A stretch of DNA of 64,000 bases from Sequoia sempervirens (lineage: Eukaryota > Streptophyta > Pinopsida > Cupressales > Cupressaceae). The notes under the pieces were generated by a model. The model searched no databases, was not told the origin of the DNA, and saw only the letters and a list, made by a program, of their open reading frames with translations. Numbering within the stretch: the stretch's first letter is position 1; every line of letters starts with the position of its first letter. The position numbers and the translations under genes are program-made. The stretch is from NCBI GenBank assembly GCA_007258455.2, contig VDFB02193867.1, positions 569,536,656 to 569,600,655 on the forward strand, in the 5' to 3' direction. This document shows, piece by piece, positions 23,378 through 34,569 of the stretch.

Positions 23378-23458
23378 CTCAGGTCTTGCCAGCCTAAGGG
23401 AATTTATGCAAGCAAGCGGAAGGGAGCAGCATCAAGGGAAGGCAGCAGTAAAAAGAAG

Positions 23459-26400
23459 ATGAAGGAGCAGAATAACAAAATCAAATCTTTCTTAGAGAAG
23501 CAAGATCAATTAAATCAGGTGTTGATGCAATTGATGCAGACCCTCACTGCTACAATAGCTGGCAACAAATCAGGGCCTAGCAATGTTGATAAGGACATAG
23601 ATCTTGTTCAAGAGCAGTATGAGACTAAGGCATCTAAGATTTTGAACGAATACCAAAGCCTGCCAGATGATGCAAAGGCTTGTATTCCCCTTGATGTGTA
23701 CTTGAAAACACACGAGTCCCACTACTCCCGCAAAAAGGGACTTTATGACTACATAAGGCGAAAGAAGAAAGAAGAAGAAGATTCAAAAGCTGCCAAGGAA
23801 GAGATTAAAGGGCTGGAGCCAGAAGAATCAGCCTTGAAACAAGTGCCCCAGATGAAGGAAACTGAAACAACAGACACATCAGAGCTAGAATCACAAAAGG
23901 AGGTACAAGAGGACATTATAATGAGGTATGATGATTCTGAGGTTGTGATTTTGAGCAATAGTTCTTCATCCACACATGATCATGAGATAGAAGGGTATCA
24001 TAAGGACGAGGAAGAATCTTGCCTTGTGGAGACACAAGAGTTGCTTGATGGTACTTCAAAGGAATGTTTGGAGGCCCAAGACAAAGAGGATTTGGTTGGT
24101 TGCGACAAAAAAGGTTTCGAGGAGGACATGAAGCCTAAAGAAGACACCAAACCAGTCATGTCGAGTCCATATCAAGGAGGTATGGTTTCATTTGATATTC
24201 TTTCATTGCATTCGCATCATGGTTTGGATATATTCGCGACAAATGTTGCCCATGATGATGAGCAAAAAAAAGAGGTCCCGCAAAAAGAGGAGATTTGGAG
24301 AGATCCCCAAGCTGAAGCACATAGGGAAGAATTCCACCCTAAGAGGGAAAGTGAACAAGGGTTTGAGGAAGTGATCCAAGTGTTACCCCCCAATGATCAG
24401 CTACATGGAGGTGATGTATCTTTTGGAATGGCCATTGAGGACAAGCGTGGATCAACTATGGCACCCACTACTGGAGAACACATAAGTCTTCATGGCAACC
24501 ACGAGATTGAAGGAAATACTGATCCGGATTTTGCCAAACCAGCATTGATGGATCAACTATATGGAGGTATGAGTTCTACTAGTGTTCCTTTGTGTGAGCC
24601 TAGCCTTGCTCCACCCATCCTATGTCTTGCTGGGAAGGAGTCAAATTGTGATTTGGGAAACTCGGATAATGGTGAGGTTTATGCATATGAAAGCAATACA
24701 AAGACCTGGTCAATGGAGCCAAGTAATTGGGATAAAGTTGAATTGAGGGATCACTTTATGATTGGGCATGCGCCCTCTAGATCAGCAATTGAAGAGAATC
24801 ATGAATCCACTTGTGCTTTGACACCCTACTCCTATGATGATGATTCCTCTATTGTACATGATGATGATGTCTTATGGGAAGAAGATGATTCAACTCGCTG
24901 CTATGATAATGATGCTTTGATGGAACTCAAGGTTGACCCAGCCTCTAAACATGAATTGTGTTGGAAAGATGTCACGGAGGTGGCTGGTTCTGAGAAGCAG
25001 GGTTGTGGATATGAATTAGAAATGACTGATCAGATCCATGTTGATGGTGTTGAAGACAAATCAGAAAGGCTGCACGAAGAATTTCTGCCCCATAAATCAC
25101 ACACCTTGGGAAGGCAATTGAGGATGGATGATAGTCAGATTATGGCTGCCTTAACAGACTTTGATGACATCCATAAGATGATAGCAAACTTCTGTTGGAA
25201 GGCCTTAAGTGGACTTGGAGGATCCAAAGAAGGTATATCTCTTGATGATTTGCATAAACTCCAAGAGATTTTCGGGGTAGTGAAGTCAAACTTCCTACTC
25301 TTACTTGCAGATAGAGACCACCTCCTTGCATTTGAAGAGATTTATGTTGGTGCCTTGAGAATGAAGGAAGATGAAGTGGATAAGCTCACCCTTGAGCTTG
25401 GGGGCAGCCGGAAGAGGACAGAGAATGCAAACATGAAGGAAGGTATTGAAGGACTCGGTGATGAAGACATTATTTGCAGACATGGGATGGAGTTTGTAAC
25501 ATCAGATCTGCACGTGGTGACAACTCGTGGGCCAGCAAGTATTGATAACCACTCCTCCATAGAAGACACAACATTTAAGCATGAGGGAAGAGCTAATTTT
25601 CTGAGGTTTGACAGCGGATCTACACCCTCACATTACCATGCTATGATAACCGAAAGGATCAGCCTTAAGGGTCATAATACTCATGGAGGAACTCATATGG
25701 GACAGACGCTTGTTGGAGAATATGAAACAATGTGGAAGGAGGTAGTTGGAGACACAATAAAGAGGCATGTCAGCAGTTCTGATTATCTGATCTGGAACAG
25801 CAGCCTTTCCTTCTTGCATAATCAGTTATTAGTGGCTCTCACAAATGAGAATGAAAGCAAGAAAATTTCTCATACAGTTGGCATCCCATGGGGAGTCAAA
25901 CATGAAGACTTGATACGACATAGAAGGAGGGAGGCCAAGGAGCTTCGAAGCATGTGGCGAATGAAGAGTGAGCCTTGCATGGTGGCCAAGCGAAAGGAGC
26001 GATCAGATTCAAGGTATGATTCAAAATTTCTGGTTTGTTCACATGACTTGCTTTATAAAGAATTGGTGTCATCTCTTTTGGAATGCCAATTGAAGGGTCA
26101 CTACATACACTTTGGTGATATGATGAAGCGCTCGTTTAGTGGATCAGCCACTGGAATTGTGCCCTTGTATGGAGATGGAGGAATAGGTGATTCAGATTCG
26201 GTTGAGTTTTTGATCATTCAGGGAGAGCTTAAGGAGATTATGTGGGATGGGATAAAATTGCATCATATTGATGACTCCATAGTGGGGTATGAGATTGTCC
26301 CACTTTTAGGACTTATGGCACACATCATGAATGCATTTGCTTTTGATTGGCACACACTGGGAGGACTGAAGTTACAACTGATCTACAATCCCAAGTATGA

Positions 26401-26956
26401 AGGCATTATTGTAATACTTGGCCTTGAGGTGCAAAGGTTTGTTTTTCAGCCAGACTATGGAAAATGGAATGAATACAAGCATGAAGACATTGTTGTTCCA
26501 GCCTTCACACATAGGTTGCTACTCCACGTTTCATTGAGTGGAGATTGCCTTACATCGTTATACATGGATTTCCCTGGAAGCGCTTGGTGGGTTGCAGCTA
26601 CTTGGGTAATTTGGAAGGATAGGGAGCACCTCCTTATCAGTGGGAGTCAACATAATGAGGGGGCTTTATCATCATACATCATTAGAGACATTCCTTGCGT
26701 TGTCATAAGTTTGATTTTTAGATGTTGGAGTGCTGTCCTGACCCACGCCAGCAATCCAAAATGGGCTGATACACTTTTTCATATGTCCCTTACAGGAGTC
26801 TTGCAGGTTCATAGGAGATCACTCAGAGACAGGAAGTCGATGGGAATTGATGGCCCTTGGAGATATAGCCATCTTCTTGTAACTGCTAGACGAAGTAGTG
26901 TGATGAGTTGGGACCCGGGTAATGACATGTTTGGTGCACTCACTCATTGGGGTTGA
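23459..26956 (+). CDS. large uninterrupted element ORF, 1165 aa, unknown function
   Basis: One frame stays open from inside the 5' LTR to 26956. The part before 23459 overlaps LTR and PBS, so I take the first methionine after them (MKEQNNKIKSF). The N-terminal 130 residues are lysine-rich and helical (FLEKQDQLNQVLMQLMQTL), followed by a basic run (RRKKKEEEDSK). A long acidic, low-complexity middle has repeated phrases (DQLHGGDVSF, DQLYGGMSS). A helical segment (DFDDIHKMIANFCWKAL) precedes a hydrophobic, more ordered C-terminal half (MDFPGSAWWVAATWVIWKD, GPWRYSHLLVTARRSS). There is no motif of gag, PR, RT or INT. Survival of the long frame suggests a recent insertion or past selection. It could be an aberrant gag or an accessory protein. 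I do not recognise it. Confidence 0.8.
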   Translation: MKEQNNKIKSFLEKQDQLNQVLMQLMQTLTATIAGNKSGPSNVDKDIDLVQEQYETKASKILNEYQSLPDDAKACIPLDVYLKTHESHYSRKKGLYDYIRRKKKEEEDSKAAKEEIKGLEPEESALKQVPQMKETETTDTSELESQKEVQEDIIMRYDDSEVVILSNSSSSTHDHEIEGYHKDEEESCLVETQELLDGTSKECLEAQDKEDLVGCDKKGFEEDMKPKEDTKPVMSSPYQGGMVSFDILSLHSHHGLDIFATNVAHDDEQKKEVPQKEEIWRDPQAEAHREEFHPKRESEQGFEEVIQVLPPNDQLHGGDVSFGMAIEDKRGSTMAPTTGEHISLHGNHEIEGNTDPDFAKPALMDQLYGGMSSTSVPLCEPSLAPPILCLAGKESNCDLGNSDNGEVYAYESNTKTWSMEPSNWDKVELRDHFMIGHAPSRSAIEENHESTCALTPYSYDDDSSIVHDDDVLWEEDDSTRCYDNDALMELKVDPASKHELCWKDVTEVAGSEKQGCGYELEMTDQIHVDGVEDKSERLHEEFLPHKSHTLGRQLRMDDSQIMAALTDFDDIHKMIANFCWKALSGLGGSKEGISLDDLHKLQEIFGVVKSNFLLLLADRDHLLAFEEIYVGALRMKEDEVDKLTLELGGSRKRTENANMKEGIEGLGDEDIICRHGMEFVTSDLHVVTTRGPASIDNHSSIEDTTFKHEGRANFLRFDSGSTPSHYHAMITERISLKGHNTHGGTHMGQTLVGEYETMWKEVVGDTIKRHVSSSDYLIWNSSLSFLHNQLLVALTNENESKKISHTVGIPWGVKHEDLIRHRRREAKELRSMWRMKSEPCMVAKRKERSDSRYDSKFLVCSHDLLYKELVSSLLECQLKGHYIHFGDMMKRSFSGSATGIVPLYGDGGIGDSDSVEFLIIQGELKEIMWDGIKLHHIDDSIVGYEIVPLLGLMAHIMNAFAFDWHTLGGLKLQLIYNPKYEGIIVILGLEVQRFVFQPDYGKWNEYKHEDIVVPAFTHRLLLHVSLSGDCLTSLYMDFPGSAWWVAATWVIWKDREHLLISGSQHNEGALSSYIIRDIPCVVISLIFRCWSAVLTHASNPKWADTLFHMSLTGVLQVHRRSLRDRKSMGIDGPWRYSHLLVTARRSSVMSWDPGNDMFGALTHWG

Positions 26957-27135
26957 GAGGAATGGTGTCACAACTATGAGCCTGATGATGTAATATTAGA
27001 GTGGTGCGGTGGAAGACTCGGTGACAGTGGTCATGCTTCCAGGATCATATCGTTGGACACATGTGGACCGTCTTCGCACCCACGGACACAAGTTTGCAGT
27101 TGCTTGAGGGAAAGCAACATCCAAGCGGGGAGGAC
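26957..27135 (+). other. 3' untranslated segment and polypurine tract
   Basis: Short non-coding stretch ending AAGCGGGGAGGAC directly before the 3' LTR at 27136. That purine tract is the expected plus-strand primer. Confidence 0.75.
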
Positions 27136-28366
27136 TGTCATGTCCCCGAATATCGATGGTTTCCCTTAAATTCAGATTAAGCAGGAAAAAGCGTTTTTAA
27201 ACGCTAACTTGAATAAATATTTAAATAATATAAAAACTAAACAATATTTTTAAACGTTTTTATGTCAGCTCGTTGAACTGTGTATGGCATTTGGAAATCA
27301 CAAATTGAAGTGGAGCATACCTTCCAGGCTTCAGGGACGTAGTCTCCTAACAGTCGACCAGGTGGGACGAAAACCTCACACTGGCTTTTCGTGAATTCTA
27401 TTCATTCGCACATTCCACAATTTGACATCATTCTTTGCATAACAGGTTGGGACGGGAGTGAACGGTTAGTTGCAGCGATCTGGCCGAGTTGAAGGCTCTA
27501 GCCGCTATCCTCTCTGCCCACACTTTGCCGCTTGGAGGTTCTCATGGGATTTCATCAGGTGAAGAATCACGGAAGGCACGCATCGACCCATTTAGCATAC
27601 CCAATCAGGCAACATTTGGATCACGCAATATCAACCAAGCCCCACTCTGCATCGGAAGGAATCCCATTGCAATGGAAGCTCAAGTCTAAGGAGTCTGCAC
27701 ATTCCACCATCGTCATTCGTCATTATTCCATTTTCCAGGATCGATAGGGTTGTGTGACGAGCCAACACAAGGAACACGCACTCCACTTCCATCGCCATAG
27801 CAGGAGTTCGCACTCGTCTCTTCTCTAGCATCAATTGTGGAAGGTGTGTCGGGTATAGTGTGCAATCTGATATAGAAACTCATCGTTGAGAGTTCTATCA
27901 AGAGCGACGGGCCTACAATTTTCAGCAGAAGAGGTCGTGGTTCCAGCCAGGTGGAGATACGAGTTAATCTAGAGGAATACTGAGGCGTCTTGATTAGTCT
28001 TGGAATGTGCACCTACAGGATCGTGTCTTTAACTCTTATTGCGAACTGCAATATTCATATGTCATTCTGAGTTGCCAATATCTAGATTGTGTGGTCTTAT
28101 TTCTGCTGAATCAAATTGATTTTAGCTACTTACATCTAGGTATTGTACTTGAATTGAATGTGTCATCATAAATGAATTACACTTCCCTGAGCGCATGTCG
28201 AGCTTATTGTGCACAGTTCAATTAGAGATTAATTGGTATATGAAGATTGATCCCAGTGTTAGATAACTTATGATTGAAGTTAAGCTAGATCTGGAAATTC
28301 AATTCTTGAACAGCAACTGTCTTTTCCAGACCACTTGTGTTGGTGAATTCGGGTCGAGTTTCTTAC
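27136..28366 (+). repeat. 3' LTR of pol-less element
   Basis: TGTCATGTCCCCGAATATCG to GTCGAGTTTCTTACA. Aligns with the 5' LTR apart from one ~110-bp gap and scattered substitutions. Confidence 0.93.
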
Positions 28367-28519
28367 ACAAAAATCCAAAAAAAATCTAAGTTTGGGAAGG
28401 GTTTGGACATTTTCCTCAATTTTTGTGAAGTTACAGAGTTTCAATGGACTACCGAACATCTTCTACTCATCTAGTATCTTGTTCTAACCACTAATCCCAC
28501 ATAGAAATTCCACAAGGTC

Positions 28520-29470
28520 TATCGAGTGCCCTTTCCCCTTGTTTTCCTTTGTTCCATTGGTTTGTGGGATTTCAATAGATATTTGAACTTTTGCTCCCTC
28601 TTGACCCCCGTCCTTTTTCCGCATCCCCACATTCTCCCATTCTCTTGCTCCTTTCCCCTTTTCACTTTTGTGTATTTGCTAAGTTCATCCAGGCTTCTTC
28701 CATCTTCCCCTTGCCTCTTGACCTCTTGTCCTCTTCCACATACCCACATTCTTTGAATCTCCCAACTTCCCATCCTTCTTTGTATCCCCACAATCTTCCA
28801 CCCCATCTTGTTTGTGGCCCTGTGGAGTTTTGATGAACTTCTTCCATTTCCCCTCCACCTCTTGGCATCCAAAGCTCTAGTTGCTTGATCATTTCCCACA
28901 TTCCTTCCACTTCCCTTTTTGTGGAGTTGTGGGGTTCATCCAGACTTCTTTTGTCTTCCCTTCACCTCTTGACCTCCCAACTTCTCGTCCTCTTCCACGT
29001 GCCTACATTCTCTAGATCTCCCAACCTCGCATCCTTCTCCCCATCCCCAAAATCTTCCACCCCTATAGTTTGCAGACTTGAGTTCCAACAAACTTCCATT
29101 TCCTCTCCACCTCCTGGCACCCAAACCTTCAATTCCTTGATCATTTCCCACATTCCTTCCAAATCACTTTTTTCATAGTCCTATTGCACTTTTGAACCTC
29201 TGAATGTCCTCCACTTCCCTTCACTGGTTTAGCATGATTTTCTTCCTTTCCCTCAAATCCTTTTCTTATAAACTTTCAATGGAATCCACTTTCGAACCTC
29301 CGAATGTCCACTTCCCTTCACTAGTTAAGCATGATTTTCTTGTTTCCCTCAAATCCTTTTCTTGCAAACCTTCAATGGAATTCTGATCTACCATTTCAAT
29401 GTCCCGTCCTAACTTCCACTCTCGTCCTCCAGTTCCACACCAAATTACTACAAAGTTTCCTCCTGTCATG
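28520..29470. repeat. pyrimidine-rich tandem repeats
   Basis: Plus strand is C/T-rich. A unit of roughly 250 bp occurs about twice (TGATCATTTCCCACATTCC at about 28886 and 29139; TCTTCCACATACCC versus TCTTCCACGTGCCT). A separate ~100-bp unit is doubled at about 29190-29390 (TCAAATCCTTTTCTT). Open frames here come from composition, not genes. Confidence 0.7.
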
Positions 29471-30133
29471 TGAAGTTCCTTTGGACTTTGGGATATTAAT
29501 AAATCTTTCTAGGATGCCATTAATAGCTAGATTTGACGCCTACAATTGCTCCAAGAGGATTTTTTGCCTAAAAACAACTGTCCATCTCAAGGACACAAAT
29601 TCACATGCAATTTCAACAATGGAAGATGAGGGCAACCATACTTTTATTAATGCAACGGTTAAGTTCTAGATCCCAATGGTCCTCATGCCTATTCTAGATT
29701 ATCCATCTCACATATTTCACAAGATTTTTCTTATTTTTCACACCACATTTATGACCTATTCTCAGTTGATTTCTCACAAGCAATAGGGTGACCAAGAAAA
29801 ATGCTATGTATACATGTTTGTTTTCCAAACAAACAGTTGGTCGTTTTTGGCCTTCCACTAGATTAGGTGCTAAGGAGCTTATGAGATTAGGTGCTAAGGA
29901 GCTTCTAGGTTTTCAACTCTTGCAAGTCCAATTGCCTAGAGAGCGACAATTTTTGTAAATCACAAGGTCTTTGTATCATAAATGATGTCAAATCACTAGA
30001 TACTCCACAGATCCATTTGTATATCTTCAAGGGAATTTCTAGCTTACGGTTTTCTCTTCCCACCTTACTAGTATGGTTGTAATAAAGATTTGATGAATGC
30101 GGTAGCATTCTAATTCATTACAAGCTTTGTAAT
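29471..30133. other. linker, no gene seen
   Basis: AT-rich. It has a small exact tandem duplication, GATTAGGTGCTAAGGAGCTT twice near 29863-29906. Nothing else recognised. Confidence 0.5.
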
Positions 30134-31057
30134 GGTCTTGTTGATGTGGTTTTTGAGACCGCACCAACACAGAACAAAGTTTCCCAACGGATACTCTATT
30201 CTCTCTTGATCAAAGTATTCAGCATGCTAAGATTGCGAGTGAGTTCATGCTTTCAACTCCAAGGTTCCTTTAATGTGAATAGACCCAGTTTGGTTGATGT
30301 GTATTGTTGTGTTCTTACGAGGGGACTTACACAATTGTTCAGACTTCTTGCAGTTAGCAGCCGGTATAAGATTTGAAAGGAATTCTTGCGTGTATGATTT
30401 AGCAATGTGGTTCGTCTTCCTAAAACTAATCAGAAATATGCGGAAAGTAAAGAGTATAGGGCCTAAGAAACTTATATTTTATTCTAAATGTAGGATATGT
30501 GGAGCTTCGTTTTAGTAGACTTCAACCAAATTTCACCTAGCCTCGCATCAGACAGCTTCAGCAAAATCGGTGCAATCTTCAAGGGGGTAGCAAAGGATGT
30601 TCAAATTATAACTTAGCATACATACACCATCAAAACGACGCATATAGGTATACAAATCACAACCGAAGTTAAATTCAAGATAATGTCCAGTGGACCACGC
30701 AAGGCGAACTTATCATCAACAAGCCGCTAGTGGTATGGAATAAAGTGAAGCTACCTCAATAAAACACCACACATCAAAGTAAACTACTTGCATGAAAATT
30801 ACGCTACTTGGATACGAAAGGAAGAAGAGACCTTGCTAGCTATTCATGACAAGACGAATTCCACCATCAATGAAAAGATCTATTATCATGAAAAGTATTA
30901 CACAACAATCTCCACAAAAGTTTTCAAAGGGAAAACTTTCTTTCTTCTCCACACTATGCAAAATGTCTACAATGCTCTACTCTCTAACTCTAACTCCAAT
31001 GCTAATGTCTGATATCTGCCTCTAATCTAATGGATTACAAATGAGGGGGACTCCCCC

Positions 31058-31065
31058 TTTATATA
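31058..31065 (-). promoter_or_regulatory. TATA box of element 2 with telo-box and site II
   Basis: Minus strand CTATATAAAGG. Site II form TGGGCT lies just upstream (31069-31074). Telo-box tract TTAGGGTTAGGG (within 31131-31146) begins 66 bp upstream, the same spacing as in elements 1 and 3. Confidence 0.65.
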
Positions 31066-31229
31066 GCTAGCCCAGTCCAAAAGACGGCTAGGGTTACAAT
31101 CAATAGAGTGGCCAGAATCGTGCCACCTCAGCCCTAACCCTAAAAACTGCCAGAATAGGGAGTGGTACATTAAATGAATCAAAGATTCCCACTCACTCCC
31201 AAAATAGTAAAGGCAATAAATGCCCACAT

Positions 31230-34200
31230 TCAGTCTTCTAGAAGATCTTCGTCCAGTAGTGCATTCCCGTTCTCCTTCTCTCTGGCTGCAAACTCAATGA
31301 ACCTGCTAAGCACAACCTCAACCTCCTGAACTGAAATAGGTGGAATGCAATCTAGCTGAAACTCTAACATTGTGACTGAATGCTCATGCCTTGCACAAGA
31401 TTTTCTCCAAGCAATCAAGGAGTCCTGCGTGTTCTGGATCAAGGTGGAGAAAGTAGAAGTATTCTCGAAATCATCTTGTACAAAGGTCTTAACATCCGAA
31501 AAGAAAGGCACCAGCCTACCCCTCAAATTATCAACATTCACCTCCTCTGGATTCAACCGGCTAGCAAATATGGCCTCAAAAGTATTCTGAACTCCATCAA
31601 TGATATTGGCCATAGCTTTATGTATCCTGGCTGAATCCGCCTGAGCTGCGTCAAAGAAACCACGCCCCGTGATCGCTAAAGAATACCATCTCGAGAAATC
31701 ATACCTGTCATTCTCCTGAATGACACCTCCATCAATCAGCAATCGCAACGGAACATGTCTCAATGCCTCAAGACGCTGAATTACCTTGCTCTGATAGATA
31801 GAAGCATCACCCCATGCATGATCCACTGCATCCATCCGTGTCAAAATACTAGAGGCCTGCTGAAAAGCAAAAGCAAGGTCCTCCATAAACTTCTCTGTCT
31901 CAACACGAACCCCTGTGACCCACCTGTCCGCTTCCTGCGCCATCTTCCCCAACTCCATCAAGCCACTAATGGACTCTCTAGGTATCTCTGCTGGAGGCTC
32001 TATCACTGGAATATCCTGCCCTCGAGAACGAGACAACTGCTGAACATATTCGATTAAAGCCTTGTGTTCTCTTTTCAGCCTTTTATATTTTCCTTCTTTC
32101 TTGAATAATCTGTCTTTGAGGGCGAGGTAGGAGTTATCACACTCCTCTACAATCTGCGCACCAGTGGGGCGTCCCAAATCCAGAGTCGTGACCACATAAT
32201 TCTCAAGTACTGCTTCATTTCGGTCACACTCAACTCGTGACGCAGCTACATGAAGGGTACGGGAACCATCCTCTTCAGTGGATATCTTCGAAAACTTTCT
32301 TGCCTTCTTCTTTCGTGGAGGTGCACTGATCCTGTTCAAAAATTCTTCCATCTCAACTGCCGGATCAAGCTCCTCACTGGGGATTCTTCTCATTCTATCC
32401 TTAAGCCAATCAGGCACATCGTACTGTATATCGAAGGGCTGCTGCTCCTGTGCCTCGACTTCTCTAACTTGCTCAACCTCTATATCATTCTGGCGAGGCT
32501 CATCATCCTCAAGTGGCTGAGTGTCACCTGAAACTATATCATCATCATTCATTGCCGCCTCTAATTCTTGCTGAAACTAGGGTCAGTAATAGTCCCCTCA
32601 TCATCCTGCTGATCAACCCTAACAGGTGCGTTGACACTTGGCCAACCGACTCTCCGTGGAGGCTGAACAATATCCTGTACTACTTGCACCTGATTCAGTG
32701 CATTCCTCTGATCAGCAAACAAGGAAACCTCCTGTATACTTGGAGAACGGGTCTCCAATGGTGATGCAACTGTGACTTGTGGAGGATCTGGCTGAGTAGG
32801 CTCCTGTCGAACTAGCTCTTTCTTTCTGGGCTCTGGACCTCGTGTAATCTGTTTCTTTCTGCCTGTGGTGGGTGTCCTGTGATCTCCCATCATGTTGTAA
32901 GTCAAAACAATTGACCTACTCTTCAACCTGTTTACTCGCCTATCAACCCATGCTCTAGTGAATGTCAGGACCGGGATAGAAAGTGTGTCCAAATCAGCAA
33001 TCTCAGGCTCTGACCAATCTGGAGGTGGAAGTGGAGTGTCTCTAACTGCTGCATAGTCCGGATGGACAACATCCATATCCTCGTTTACCTGGTCTGGAAC
33101 CGGCACCACTTCACACTCCCTAATCAAAGTAATCGGCAACCGAGAAAACATCCTTTTCCTTACTTCAATCTCATCAGCCGCATCAGCCCAATAATCCTCA
33201 ATGGTGGCCTTATGTTTAAACTCCTCTGACAGTACCCATTTGATGTTATGATGTGGGTCGTAGTGCTGTCGGCTAATATGATATGAGAAATGATAAAATT
33301 GAAGTTCACTTTCAGCCTCTCTAGCTGCCTGTATTGAAGGACACACCTCATCCAAGTTGCCCATGACAACTGGAAATTCTACCCCTTCTTTTTCTTTTGA
33401 ATTTTATCAAAGGCAAGCAATTGCCTAGATATCTCTAGCATTAAAACTCTATCTGTTGGGTACTTAGGCAGCCTATATGGATATGATGAGAAACCTTGCA
33501 GCCTAATATAAGAAAATTTTGGAAACTGTATGAACCAGCACCCATACCTTTCAATCAACTCTTGGGCTTCCCTCGAGATTCTGTGATGCAATCGCTCCTG
33601 AAGCAGCCTCGTGATGTACATGGTGAAGGAATCGTTGACACGCTTGTAGTGAGTTGTGCTCGCCAAATGCAACTGTGGACAAGCATCATATATCTTAAAC
33701 TGGTGGGAGCCACAACCGACAGGTTCCTTGTAAGAGATCCCCCTGTACTTCGTCATCCGTGCCAACATATAGATGATGTAAGAGCCCATGTAAAATGTCT
33801 TTGTCCTTCTAAGGCCCAGGAGCTGCTCATGTAAATTATCACTTATCATCTCGGCCCAATTGACATAGTCTTTTCCTTCTAGCACGAGATTGATATAGTA
33901 AAACATCCAAGGCTCAAAAATGAAGGACTGTGCACAACCACCAACCCTGCTCAGCATCATGATGAGATCACAATATTCTTGTTTCAAGTCATCCGCAATG
34001 ATTTGCTTCGGTAGCTTTGTACGAGAAAGCTTGGGAGTGCTCATCCAGTGAGTGTTAATCGTCTCCATGCATCTCTCGAATGCAGAAGCATACATCCGCT
34101 TAGCTCATTCTCTGGATTTATAAACCATGTTCCTGTGCACCGGGATCCCGAAAGCTTCACCAATGGTTGCTAGAGTAAGATTGGCTAGTACTTGGCCATC

Positions 34201-34563
34201 AGGTGACATGATCGATCTGTGATCCTTGTCGTAATAATTGGCGCACTCCATCATCAGCTCCGAGCACTGAATGGCTGGTGGAAAACCAACAGCTGCATAT
34301 AACCCGCTTCGAACAATATTGTGCGAAGTGGTCGAAGGCCGATGACTTCCAATTCCCAACATTCTGTTCTTGAAGGTCTCTAGGTTGACGGAGCCCAGGT
34401 TGGTGTCTGTCAACTTGCCCAACTTTGAAATAAACTTCGATTCTCGCATGAATGTTTTACTCAACTTCTTGATCACAGCCTGTTTGGATGCACCATTGTC
34501 CTTGCCAGTCGCCCTTGCCTCAGCCATCTCAGCTTCTTCTCCAATAAATTCGAACTTCAACAC
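31230..34563 (-). pseudogene. element 2 large protein, unknown family, one stop and two frameshifts
   Basis: Four pieces (34105-34563, 33379-34095, 32561-33364, 31230-32552) add up to the same ~1100-residue protein as in element 1. Shared blocks: FPPAIQCSELMMECA, FGIPVH, NWAEMISDNL, KTFYMGSYIIYMLAR, WFIQFPKFSYIRLQGFS, YDFSRWY and the tail EVVLSRFIEFAARE. A stop follows SRE near 34105. One frameshift sits in an A/G run after KIQKKKKG near 33379, the other near 32555. The two longest pieces differ from element 1 at many residues yet keep blocks of hydrophobic and aromatic positions. The function is unknown. Confidence 0.75.
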
Positions 34564-34569
34564 TTAGAA

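Larger units (their letters stand above)
22022..28366 (+). mobile_element. non-autonomous LTR retrotransposon with a single large ORF
   Basis: Two long LTRs, a Met-tRNA PBS, a polypurine tract and a perfect 5-bp target duplication CAAAA (22017-22021 and 28367-28371) define a complete element. The interior is only about 3.8 kb and encodes one unbroken protein with no zinc knuckle, protease, integrase, RT or RNase H. It must borrow replication proteins from another element. It can be compared with TR-GAG or LARD-type plant elements, but a non-gag ORF of this size is unusual. Confidence 0.93.

Noticed and set aside
23267..23458. Upstream extension of the large ORF into the 5' LTR
   Set aside because: It crosses the LTR end and the PBS, which are constrained as DNA/RNA signals, so the first methionine after them is preferred.
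28519..28910. Several long open frames on both strands
   Set aside because: Product of the pyrimidine-rich tandem repeats; translations are repeat-biased with no conserved domain.
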